NCBI GenBank assembly: GCA_030834835.1
Contig: JAUQXD010000380.1
Coordinates: 1-16,847 of the forward strand
Direction of reading: 5' to 3'
Source: Thermoflexales bacterium
GTDB taxonomy: Bacteria > Chloroflexota > Anaerolineae > Fen-1058
DNA: 16,847 bases
Made by a program: the position numbers and the translations under genes. The notes under the pieces are model-generated. The model made no database searches. It had not been told where the DNA came from and saw only the letters and a program-made list of their open reading frames with translations. Below, piece after piece: positions 5,932 through 13,678 of the stretch; positions within the stretch are counted from its first letter, which is position 1; each line of letters starts with the position of its first letter.

Positions 5932-7893
5932 ATGTTCAGTCATCCTGCGCGCCGCCTGCTTCGATCACCTCTCACGCTGATCGGCCTGATCGCGGCGGTG
6001 ACGCTGATCGCCGCCTATCAGGTCCGCGCGCCGCTGGTGTTGGACATGGCCGCCGACAGCGAAGAGATTTACCTGACGCGCGGATTTTATCCGCCGGAAG
6101 AAACCTTCGGCATCACCTATCGCTGGACCAGCGGCGATTCGCAGCTGATTTTCCCCGGTGTGGGCAGCGGCAACGCGCTGAAACTCAGCCTGAATCTGCA
6201 CGAATTTCGTCCCGCACCGTTGATGCCGCAGCCCGTCACGCTTGCATTGAACGGGCGCGACGTTATCTCCCTCACGCCCGACACGAATCTACAAGCCTAC
6301 GCGTTTGATCTGCCGCCGATTACCGATCTGCGCGGCGACGCCGTCATCGATCTGCGGTCGGACACGTTCATCCCCAAAGACAGCATTCCCAATAGTACGG
6401 ATGATCGATCGCTGGGGCTGTTCGTCGATCAAGTTAAGTTGGACTACGGCGCGGGCATCATCGTACCGCCGTTGACTACGTGGCTGCTGCTCATCGCCAG
6501 CGTGATCGGCGCGTACGGGCTGAGTAAGTCAATCGGCTGGAGTCAGCGCGTTAGTGCCTTCATTGGCGCTGTCATGTTGTTGATCGTGAGCGCGGGCGTG
6601 ATCGGCTATCGCACCTTCATCGCGCACAATGCGCCGTGGCTGGCCGCGACCGTGATTGCGAGTTGGTTGATTGCGTTGCGATTGCAGGATGCAAGAGGCA
6701 AGAGGCAGGATGCATTAGCGCCAGCCCCGGCTGTCGTTCGTCCTGCGTCGTCTGTCGTCGCGTTTATCATCGCGCTCGTCCTTGTGTGGCGCAGCGTGCT
6801 GGTACTCGTGCCCATTTTCGGCGAAGCCGCCCAAGGCGTGCGCGAATGCTGCCCGGAGGTGCTGCCCAAACCGGTCGAGTCGTGGCATGAGGCCGTGTTT
6901 ACCACCTGGTATCGCTGGGACGCGATCTGGTATGGCAGCATCGCGCAGGACGGCTATCAATACCTGGGCGAGCGCGAAGCGTCGAATGTGGCGTTTTTTC
7001 CGGGCTTTCCGCTGTTGAACGGCGTCCTCAGCCGCGTGACCACTTTGCCCGTGAACGTGAGCGGGCCGATCGTGTCCACGCTGTTGACGCTGGTCGCGTG
7101 CTGGCTGATATATCGCCTGACGCTGCGCGAGACAAACGATGACGATACTGCCCGACGATCAATCATCTACTGGCTGGCGTTTCCGGCGGCGTATTATCTG
7201 GCGCTGGGTTTCAGCGAGGCGCTTTACACGGTAGCGGTATTAGCGGCGTTTACTTTGGCGCGTGACGGCAAATGGGGCTGGAGCGGTCTGGCTGCTTTCG
7301 CGGCGGGCTTAACGCGCTTGCATGGCGCGTTGTTGATCGCACCGCTGGCCTATGAGTATCTGCGCCAGCAGCGCTGGCAGTGGCGCTCGATTTTCAGACC
7401 ACAGGTCATCAGCACCCTGGGCGCGCCGTTGGGCGTGCTGGCTTTCTTCGGCTATCTGGGCGTCCAGTTTGGCAATCCGCTGGCCTACTTCGACGTGCAA
7501 ACGCTCTTCTTCAAAGGCATCCGCGCCGAGGCGTTTCCCACGTTTCCGGGCACGACGCTGGCCAACTCGATCCACGGTCTGCTGAACAATACGCCGTCAA
7601 CTGAGAGCATCGCCGTGGTCAGCGCGCTGTTACTGTTGCTGTTTCTAACGCTGGAAACGTGGGCACGCCTGCCGCGTATCTATGGTGTCTACATGCTCGT
7701 CGTCGTGTTGTTCTCGCTCACCAGCGGCGATCTGATCTCGTTGCCGCGCTTCGTCGTGCCGATGTTCCCCGGCTTCATGGCGCTGAGCCTGATGGGTCGC
7801 AGACCCTGGCTCGATCGATTGATCTTGATCGTCTTCCTGATCTTACAGGGGGTCCTCGCACTGATGTTCACCAAAGGTTACTGGATTGCCTAA
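5932..7893 (+). CDS. PIG-V-like GT-C mannosyltransferase with N-terminal extracytoplasmic domain
   Basis: This 653-residue polytopic membrane protein has a first helix at about 12-32. An extracytoplasmic beta-rich region follows (about 35-180, EEIYLTRGFYPPEETFG onward), of a kind common at the N-terminus of Chloroflexota GT-C proteins. The C-terminal two thirds resemble PIG-V (GPI mannosyltransferase 2) enzymes: TTWYRWDAIWYGSIAQDGY (about 324-342) and FFPGFPLL (about 355), then about eight helices. Family members transfer mannose from a polyprenyl-phosphate donor on the outer membrane face, and the Asp of RWDAIWY is the likely catalytic residue. The gene follows two Thr/Pro-rich surface proteins by 8 bp, which hints that they are its acceptors. 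Codons around 252-277 consist of heptamer repeats and form a loop between helices. Substrate is inferred. Confidence 0.85.
   Translation: MFSHPARRLLRSPLTLIGLIAAVTLIAAYQVRAPLVLDMAADSEEIYLTRGFYPPEETFGITYRWTSGDSQLIFPGVGSGNALKLSLNLHEFRPAPLMPQPVTLALNGRDVISLTPDTNLQAYAFDLPPITDLRGDAVIDLRSDTFIPKDSIPNSTDDRSLGLFVDQVKLDYGAGIIVPPLTTWLLLIASVIGAYGLSKSIGWSQRVSAFIGAVMLLIVSAGVIGYRTFIAHNAPWLAATVIASWLIALRLQDARGKRQDALAPAPAVVRPASSVVAFIIALVLVWRSVLVLVPIFGEAAQGVRECCPEVLPKPVESWHEAVFTTWYRWDAIWYGSIAQDGYQYLGEREASNVAFFPGFPLLNGVLSRVTTLPVNVSGPIVSTLLTLVACWLIYRLTLRETNDDDTARRSIIYWLAFPAAYYLALGFSEALYTVAVLAAFTLARDGKWGWSGLAAFAAGLTRLHGALLIAPLAYEYLRQQRWQWRSIFRPQVISTLGAPLGVLAFFGYLGVQFGNPLAYFDVQTLFFKGIRAEAFPTFPGTTLANSIHGLLNNTPSTESIAVVSALLLLLFLTLETWARLPRIYGVYMLVVVLFSLTSGDLISLPRFVVPMFPGFMALSLMGRRPWLDRLILIVFLILQGVLALMFTKGYWIA
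6684..6758. repeat. Two heptamer-periodic arrays inside the mannosyltransferase gene
   Basis: Array one (6684-6711) is four 7-bp units: GCAGGAT, GCAAGAG, GCAAGAG, GCAGGAT. After a spacer of about 19 bp, array two (6731-6758) is CTGTCGT, TCGTCCT, GCGTCGT, CTGTCGT. The second is roughly complementary in pattern to the first, so the block could form an imperfect hairpin. It keeps the reading frame and encodes a charged, Ala/Pro-rich loop between predicted helices. Confidence 0.7.
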
Positions 7894-7897
7894 CTTC

Positions 7898-7949
7898 CAC
7901 GCACCACGCCCTACGCACCCCGCGTGGTTCGTGATGCGTGTTGCGTGAC
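7898..7949. repeat. Heptamer-periodic palindrome between convergent genes, possible terminator
   Basis: The arms CACGCACCACG (7898-7908) and CGTGATGCGTG (7930-7940) match at 10 of 11 positions. Both sides are built of 7-bp words (CACGCAC, CACGCCC, TACGCAC on the left; TTCGTGA, TGCGTGT, TGCGTGA on the right). The element fills nearly the whole 57-bp gap between convergent stop codons. The transcript hairpin could end transcription from either side, but no U-tract follows. Confidence 0.7.
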
Positions 7950-7950
7950 G

Positions 7951-9750
7951 TTACTTCAACAGCAAGTAGCGGCTGATCTCAATATACTGCGTCGGCGCAT
8001 CCACATACACTCGCTCGCCAGTCTCTTTGATGCGCGGCCCCAGCAGCGGCGCGGGATCGATGTGCGCCCACGTCAGCGCGGATACATACACCATCGCCGG
8101 TTCGGACGTCGTCTTGCGCAGCAGTTGAATCAGGTTGAACATCGCCTTGTCGTCTTCGGCCAGCAGCCAGATTTTATCGGCAAACGTGTATGGCGTGCCC
8201 TGCGGGATGAACCAGCCATCCGTCACCACCACGCGCTCCGGCGAGTTCCCGATCACCTCCGACATGAACTCGCTGGACACCTGACTGCGGTGTATGAACT
8301 CGACGCCGCGCCACGTGGAGTAACCTCCCGCGATGAACAACATGGCGCTGAGCAGCGCCAATCTGATGCGATCACCGCGCCCGATTGAGGCCCACATCCG
8401 ATCGAGCCGTGTGACGATCACGATCGCCAACGGCGCGATCGCCGGCAGCAGGAAGCGTGGCCCCCATTGAGTGCCGCCCTCGAATGGACTAATGAGCAGC
8501 ACCAGTCCAATGAAGGCGAGCGACGTGATCAACAAGAATCGAACGGGGGCGAGGTAGTGTGTGCCGGGTGAGGCGAGTGGCACGAGCAGCAGCGCCACCA
8601 ACGGGAATGTGGTAAGCAAATCGTTGGGGCGTTGGTCCTGTGTCAATCGCCACGTTGTCAGGGCAGCCATGCCGATCAACAGCGCCGTTAATAGCCAGCG
8701 CCCGCCGCGCTGCAAACCAACGGGCGACCTCTGAATTCGTTGCAACACCGCAAGGCCTATGGCCAACACCACCGCACCGATCAGCAACGCGACCAACACG
8801 TCCTGTCCCGCGCCATCGATCGGCCACAGCATCACTTCATTATGGCCGGTGGTGTCGCCCAGCCGCGTCAGCATTTGATCGCCGCCCAGACCGGGGAGAT
8901 TCTGCGCCAGGCGCGGCCCCAGCGGGCTGCCCCAGGCGATCGTTTCGTACAGCCACCATGGCCCGGCGATCAAGAGGCCGCCCAGCGCCACCCACCGCAG
9001 CGGCAGTAACACTCGCTCGATCATGTGCCGCGGCGAGTAGGTCTCCAGCGCTGCCGAGGCCGATCCGGCGCGCCGAATCGTCGTCCAACCAATGATGACG
9101 GCGATCGGATATACGTACAGTTCAGCGCGCATCGTCAGGCTCAGGCCCATTGCCGCGCCCGCTACAATCAGCCAGCGCGTCGGCGAATAGGCTTCATTCG
9201 CCTTGATCAAAGCGGTCAGCGCAAGCAGCGCCAACAGCGTGCCCAGAGTGTGCTCCCAGAATTCCAGCGAATAGATCAGCAACGGGCTGCTGACGCCGAT
9301 CACGATCGGGACAAGTGAGGCCCATCGGGAGGGCGACACCCGCCAGGCCAGCCACGCCGCCACGATCACGATCAACACGCCGCTCAACCATGGCACGATC
9401 AACAGTCCGGCGTGACCCAGCAGCGCATACAGCGGCACGCTGATCCAGATGAAGGGCGAGGTGTATTCGGAGTAGGGCAGGCCGTTTTGCCACAGAAACC
9501 ACGGCGGCACAAACGGCGAGTACTTATGTTCCGGGTCATAGATTGCGCCGGGATAATCGATCGGCGCGAGCAGTTGGCCGGTGTGCAGAATGCCCTGCAC
9601 CTGCCACAACTTCACGCCCGCATCACTCGACGCGAAACCGTGCACCGTGGCGCTGTGTGCAGCCAGCGCCGTGTAAAGGATGGCCACAGCCAGCACTGAC
9701 AGTTGTAATAAGCGGCGCGGTGCCGACCAGATCGATTGAATCACTCTCAT
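7951..9750 (-). CDS. GT-C-like integral membrane glycosyltransferase
   Basis: The protein has 599 residues from ATG 9750 and is polytopic, with roughly eleven to thirteen hydrophobic helices, a large N-terminal extracytoplasmic loop and a soluble C-terminal part of about 110 residues. The first helix is followed by HGFASSDAGVKLWQV, whose Asp (residue 43 from this start) occupies the position of the catalytic Asp in the first outer loop of GT-C enzymes. WFLWQNGLPYSEYTSPF follows. I place it in the GT39-like superfamily but cannot name the donor or acceptor. GTG at 9762 would add four residues; ATG 9750 has a weak GAG at suitable spacing. It lies about 58 bp after the related gene at 9808-11715 and ends convergently with the mannosyltransferase gene. 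Confidence 0.78.
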   Translation of the reverse strand: MRVIQSIWSAPRRLLQLSVLAVAILYTALAAHSATVHGFASSDAGVKLWQVQGILHTGQLLAPIDYPGAIYDPEHKYSPFVPPWFLWQNGLPYSEYTSPFIWISVPLYALLGHAGLLIVPWLSGVLIVIVAAWLAWRVSPSRWASLVPIVIGVSSPLLIYSLEFWEHTLGTLLALLALTALIKANEAYSPTRWLIVAGAAMGLSLTMRAELYVYPIAVIIGWTTIRRAGSASAALETYSPRHMIERVLLPLRWVALGGLLIAGPWWLYETIAWGSPLGPRLAQNLPGLGGDQMLTRLGDTTGHNEVMLWPIDGAGQDVLVALLIGAVVLAIGLAVLQRIQRSPVGLQRGGRWLLTALLIGMAALTTWRLTQDQRPNDLLTTFPLVALLLVPLASPGTHYLAPVRFLLITSLAFIGLVLLISPFEGGTQWGPRFLLPAIAPLAIVIVTRLDRMWASIGRGDRIRLALLSAMLFIAGGYSTWRGVEFIHRSQVSSEFMSEVIGNSPERVVVTDGWFIPQGTPYTFADKIWLLAEDDKAMFNLIQLLRKTTSEPAMVYVSALTWAHIDPAPLLGPRIKETGERVYVDAPTQYIEISRYLLLK

Positions 9751-9807
9751 TTCGTTTCTCACACCTGTGGCTCAAACTTGAGATTAGTACGCCTCGAACA
9801 CAGCCCG

Positions 9808-11715
9808 CTAGCGCGACAGGCTAATTGGCTCTGTCTCAACGTGATCGATCTGTATCCCATCAGCCGCGTTGATTACCGGCACGCGCGCGCCCGTCCGCGC
9901 GTCGTATAACCCGATCGACAGGCGATATTGCCCGGGCGGCACTTGTGATCCCAATGGAATCACGTGCCGATCGAGATACACTTCGCCGGGCTGCCAGCAC
10001 GTCATCAGCGGGGAGCCCGCTTGCGGGCGGCCATCGGCCTGTGCCACGATTTGACCACTCGCGTCAACCACGTGGTTGAACACCACATACGGTCGATCGA
10101 TCTGACGCAGGTCGCGCCAGTAGAGCGTCAAAATGAGTTGATCTTGATCGGGCTGGGTTTCGTACCCGATCAGCCGGGCCATGCCGCTGAAATCGGCCTG
10201 CGCTGTGGTGGCCGAGCCAGGCAGTGCGGCGACGGTTTCGCGCGGCGGCAGCCCGTACAGCCCCACTTCCATGACGCGCAGCACACCCAGCATCACGACG
10301 ACCTGCACAACCAGCAAACTCCAGATTCCCGCCCACACTCGGCCGCGATTTGGGAGCCTGGCAAACAACTGCGCCACAACGACCACAGCCAGAGGCATAA
10401 ACATCATCCACGTGCGCGCCGTTTCGTCACGCGCCGGATCGACGATGGACAGGATCACCAACCCCAGACCCAATGAGATCGATAACACATCAATCGCACC
10501 CGATCGGGCCTGGCGGATCGATCGGATGGTGATGACCGCTAATAACAGTGCAACCGGTAAGCCGCCGAATACGGCAAATTCGTACGGATGATTGATCAGC
10601 CACGTCAACCGATCGAATTCATAGCCGGTATGGATCGGATACATCGCCGTCACAATCTGCATCAGACTCACGCCGTACACAGCCTGATAGACGCTCCAGA
10701 CCGAGAACACGCCCATCAGCGCGGCAGCCAACGCCCACAGCAGGAATTTCAAATCGCGCCAGAGATTGCTGCGTTCAACTAAATATCCCAGTAAAATATA
10801 CAACATTAGAAACAGCGCCAGGGCGGCTGTGCCCAGCTCAAGAAAGGTGCTGATCGACAGCAAACTGCCCGCGATAAAAAACCAGCGCGCTTGCCGGCGG
10901 CGCAGGCCAGCATCCATCGCCAGCCAGGTAAAGACCGCCAGGCACGGATAGACTTGAGACCACGAGCCGGGGAATAGCACCGCCGAAGGCACGCTGACCC
11001 ACATTGCGGCGGCAAACAGGCCAGCTCGTGCACCGAATCGATCTTTCGCCAGTTTGAACACACCTAACACTGTGAGCAGGTTGGCCAGCAGCGGCAACAC
11101 CATGCCTGCCAGCGCGCTCGCCAGCTGGTCGTCGGACAGCAGCATCAGATTGACGTCGTTGCATTCCAGACGGCGAAACCACAAGGCGACGGGCCGCGCC
11201 ACATCTGGCACGGCCTCAAAGACGCGGGCTGTCGCCCAGTAGATCAGAGGGATGCCGGGTGGGTGAACTTGCGGGTGAATAGGGAAAGTGGGCATCAGCG
11301 CGGGATATTGCCGCAGGAAATCATCCACACTGCCGATCTGGTGACCAACGGTAAAGTAGCCGTTTGCCGCCACATCCACCGCCCGATCGAACAGCGCTTC
11401 CAGCGGATTCAGGCGTTCAACACGCAGAGCTAACAACTGGACAAGCGGCGCGGCGATGATCAAGCCCATCAGCCCGACGGCGATCCAACGCCGGGCGCGT
11501 CCGGCCACCGCCCGCCGATCGATCCACCATACGCCGAGCGCCACCGCGCTGAGCGCGACGATGACCGGCCAGACGAACTCCCACCGGCCCGTCGGCCAGC
11601 GCGCCCAGCGCCATTCTTCCGGTCCGCGGACAAGCGGCGTAAGATCGAAAACCAGGACTAAGCTATAGACGGCAACGACTGCGGCAGTGATTAGCCAAAC
11701 ACGCCGAGCCATCAT
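9808..11715 (-). CDS. Large integral membrane protein, GT-C glycosyltransferase-like
   Basis: This 635-residue protein has about eleven to twelve hydrophobic helices and a C-terminal soluble domain of about 140 residues. The motif HPQVHPPGIPLIYW (147-160), in the outer loop after the third helix, recurs in Chloroflexota GT-C proteins of unknown specificity. The C-terminal domain (about 495-635: LILTLYWRDLRQIDRPYVVF, then PGQYRLSIGLYDARTG) looks like a beta-sandwich of the kind attached to such enzymes. No donor or acceptor can be deduced. The ATG at 11715 is followed directly by a second ATG and has no clear Shine-Dalgarno; a perfect 12-bp palindrome lies 7 bp upstream. It precedes another GT-C-like gene on the same strand, so both may belong to one envelope-glycan pathway. 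Confidence 0.78.
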   Translation of the reverse strand: MMARRVWLITAAVVAVYSLVLVFDLTPLVRGPEEWRWARWPTGRWEFVWPVIVALSAVALGVWWIDRRAVAGRARRWIAVGLMGLIIAAPLVQLLALRVERLNPLEALFDRAVDVAANGYFTVGHQIGSVDDFLRQYPALMPTFPIHPQVHPPGIPLIYWATARVFEAVPDVARPVALWFRRLECNDVNLMLLSDDQLASALAGMVLPLLANLLTVLGVFKLAKDRFGARAGLFAAAMWVSVPSAVLFPGSWSQVYPCLAVFTWLAMDAGLRRRQARWFFIAGSLLSISTFLELGTAALALFLMLYILLGYLVERSNLWRDLKFLLWALAAALMGVFSVWSVYQAVYGVSLMQIVTAMYPIHTGYEFDRLTWLINHPYEFAVFGGLPVALLLAVITIRSIRQARSGAIDVLSISLGLGLVILSIVDPARDETARTWMMFMPLAVVVVAQLFARLPNRGRVWAGIWSLLVVQVVVMLGVLRVMEVGLYGLPPRETVAALPGSATTAQADFSGMARLIGYETQPDQDQLILTLYWRDLRQIDRPYVVFNHVVDASGQIVAQADGRPQAGSPLMTCWQPGEVYLDRHVIPLGSQVPPGQYRLSIGLYDARTGARVPVINAADGIQIDHVETEPISLSR

Positions 11716-11722
11716 TTGATAA

Positions 11723-11734
11723 CCACACGTGTGG
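11723..11734. promoter_or_regulatory. Perfect 12-bp palindrome upstream of the GT-C gene
   Basis: CCACACGTGTGG is a perfect dyad 7 bp before the start codon at 11715, in the only substantial gap (80 bp) of the minus-strand block. It could be an operator or could affect ribosome access. Confidence 0.4.
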
Positions 11735-11785
11735 CACTTAGGTTGCCCGAATGCGACATACTAGACTTGCCTTATAGAATTTGGA

Positions 11786-11805
11786 GCGCCGTCACTTAGC
11801 GGCGC
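11786..11805 (-). terminator. Weak hairpin at the end of the kimA-like gene
   Basis: GCGCCG (11786-11791) and CGGCGC (11800-11805) form a perfect 6-bp stem around an 8-nt loop that contains the stop codon region. On the minus strand it is followed by TCCAAATTCT, a poor U-tract, so termination is uncertain. Confidence 0.35.
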
Positions 11806-13646
11806 AGATGATACGGCACATCGATGATCACCCGTTGATAGCCGCGATTGCGCCGATTATACAACAGCGCCGATTTGATCAGCGACGCCGATTGATTGTG
11901 CAGCAGGCTGTGCCACCATCGGGCGGGCACAAATTCCGGCAGCACCACGGCCGCTTGCTGGCCGTCATTGTGCAGCAGATCGGTTTCATCGAGGAATTCC
12001 AGCAGCGGCTCCACGATCGATCGATACGGCGACGGCTTGATCACCAGCGGCACGTCCGGGAACCAATCGTGCCACGTTTCGCGCACGCGCTCGCCTGTGC
12101 CCGGTTCAAATTCGACGTACACCACCGTCACATCATTCGCGATCGATCGCGCAAAATCGATCGCGTCCACGATGCCGCGATGCACGCCAGAAATAGGCAT
12201 GACCACGCGCGGGGCTGGAAACGGCTTGATCGAGGGCGGCAGGCCGCGCAGCGTCAACTGTCTTCCCACATCTCGATAATGCGCGCGGATCCGATAGAAT
12301 ACCGCTACCATCATCGGGATCAGCGCGATCGTGATCCACGCCCCTTCCGCGAATTTGCTGATCGCCACCACGCCAACCGTCACGGCCGTTACAATCGCGC
12401 CGAGGCCGTTGGCAAACATCTTCAGCAGCCAGCGCGAGTCGCGCCGCGAGTTATGCTCGCGCCACCAGTGCACCACCATGCCCGTCTGCGACAACGTAAA
12501 AGCCAGAAACGCGCCGATGGCAAACAGCGGAATCAGCGCGTGCGTGTCGCCGTTGAAGATCACGATCAGGCCGCCGCCCACCAGCGACAACACGACGATG
12601 CCGTTGGCAAACACCAGTCGATCGCCCAGGCCCATCAATTGGCGGGGCAGAAAACCTTCCTTAGCCAGCAGGGCCGCCACGCGCGGAAAGCCGGCAAAAC
12701 TGGTATTGGCCGCCACGCCCAGAATCAGCAGCGTCGAAAACTGCACCACGAAATACGGCAAACCCGGCCCCAGAATGCGCCGCGCCAACGCCGACAAAAT
12801 CGTTTCGTCCGGCCCGGCCACCACCGCAAAGGCCTGCGTCAACCCGATGCTGCCCACAAACAGCGCGCCCATCAAGGCAGCCATGGCGATCAACGTGCGG
12901 CCGGCATTCTTCGACTCTGGCGGTTTGAAGACCGGCACACCATTGCTCATCGCTTCGATACCCGTCAGGGCCGTGCAGCCTGTAGCGAACGTGTGCAAGA
13001 CGATGTACAGGCTCAACTCTTGAGTGGGCAGTGGCGCATTCGCGCTCAACGAGCCTGGTCCTTCGATCAGCAAACGCACGACACCAACGGCCAACATCAA
13101 GAAGAACGCGATCAGAAACACGTACACGGGCACGGCCATAAACGTGCCCGTTTCACGCAGGCCGCGCAAATTGATCAGCGTGATGAGCGCCACCAGAATC
13201 AGCGACAACTCCACCCGATAAAGCCATAACGCTGGAAAGGCCGAAGCGATGGCCGCCACGCCGGCCGTGGCGCTCACCGCGACGTTCAACACGTAATCGA
13301 TCGTTAAGGCCGTCGCCGCGATCAGGCCCGCCAGCGTGCCCAGATTCTCGCGCGCCACGATGAACGATCCGCCGCCGGACGGATAGGCGTGGATCGTCTG
13401 AAAATAAGACAGCGCCACGATGATCAACAGCCCGGCAATCGTCAACCCGATCGGCCATGCCAGCAGCAGGCCCGCGCTGCCCGCGACGACTAAACCGAGA
13501 TAAATCTCCTGATTGGCATACGCAATCGACGACAACGCATCCGGCGAAAACGCCGCGAGTGCGCGCAGTTTGTTGAGTCGGTTATCGGCCAGTTGATGCG
13601 TGGGTAACGGAGGACCAATCAGCAGATGTTTGATCTTATCGATCAT
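11796..13646 (-). CDS. kimA: KimA-like high-affinity potassium importer (KUP/APC superfamily)
   Basis: This 616-residue protein aligns along its length with Bacillus subtilis KimA (formerly YdaO), a proton-coupled K+ importer of about 607 residues. Conserved segments are FSPDALSSIAY (33-43), YPSGGGSFIVARENLG (88-103), IDYVLNVAVS (116-125), CTALTGIEAMSN (224-235) and the terminal LPEFVPARWWHSLLHNQSA. D36, Y43, D117, Y118 and S125 fall at the same numbering as residues I recall for ion handling in the B. subtilis structure; T121 there is N here. Twelve helices are followed by a cytosolic USP-like domain (about 450-616) that dimerises in KimA. GAGG 4 nt upstream supports ATG 13646. It lies 32 bp after the MFS gene, leaving no room for the c-di-AMP riboswitch that precedes kimA in Bacillus. 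Confidence 0.9.
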   Translation of the reverse strand: MIDKIKHLLIGPPLPTHQLADNRLNKLRALAAFSPDALSSIAYANQEIYLGLVVAGSAGLLLAWPIGLTIAGLLIIVALSYFQTIHAYPSGGGSFIVARENLGTLAGLIAATALTIDYVLNVAVSATAGVAAIASAFPALWLYRVELSLILVALITLINLRGLRETGTFMAVPVYVFLIAFFLMLAVGVVRLLIEGPGSLSANAPLPTQELSLYIVLHTFATGCTALTGIEAMSNGVPVFKPPESKNAGRTLIAMAALMGALFVGSIGLTQAFAVVAGPDETILSALARRILGPGLPYFVVQFSTLLILGVAANTSFAGFPRVAALLAKEGFLPRQLMGLGDRLVFANGIVVLSLVGGGLIVIFNGDTHALIPLFAIGAFLAFTLSQTGMVVHWWREHNSRRDSRWLLKMFANGLGAIVTAVTVGVVAISKFAEGAWITIALIPMMVAVFYRIRAHYRDVGRQLTLRGLPPSIKPFPAPRVVMPISGVHRGIVDAIDFARSIANDVTVVYVEFEPGTGERVRETWHDWFPDVPLVIKPSPYRSIVEPLLEFLDETDLLHNDGQQAAVVLPEFVPARWWHSLLHNQSASLIKSALLYNRRNRGYQRVIIDVPYHLRR

Positions 13647-13678
13647 GCAACCTCGCGCGGTGAGTGGGTGTGCGTCAA

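Noticed and set aside
6684..6758. CRISPR array
   Set aside because: The units are 7 bp, contiguous and without spacers, and no cas genes are present.
11781..13229. 482-residue open frame on the plus strand
   Set aside because: It is antisense to the well-supported kimA-like gene; its composition (rich in His, Arg, Gln) is that of a high-GC shadow frame.
13647..13678. ydaO-type c-di-AMP riboswitch before the kimA-like gene
   Set aside because: Only 32 bp separate it from the MFS stop codon, far too short for that riboswitch.
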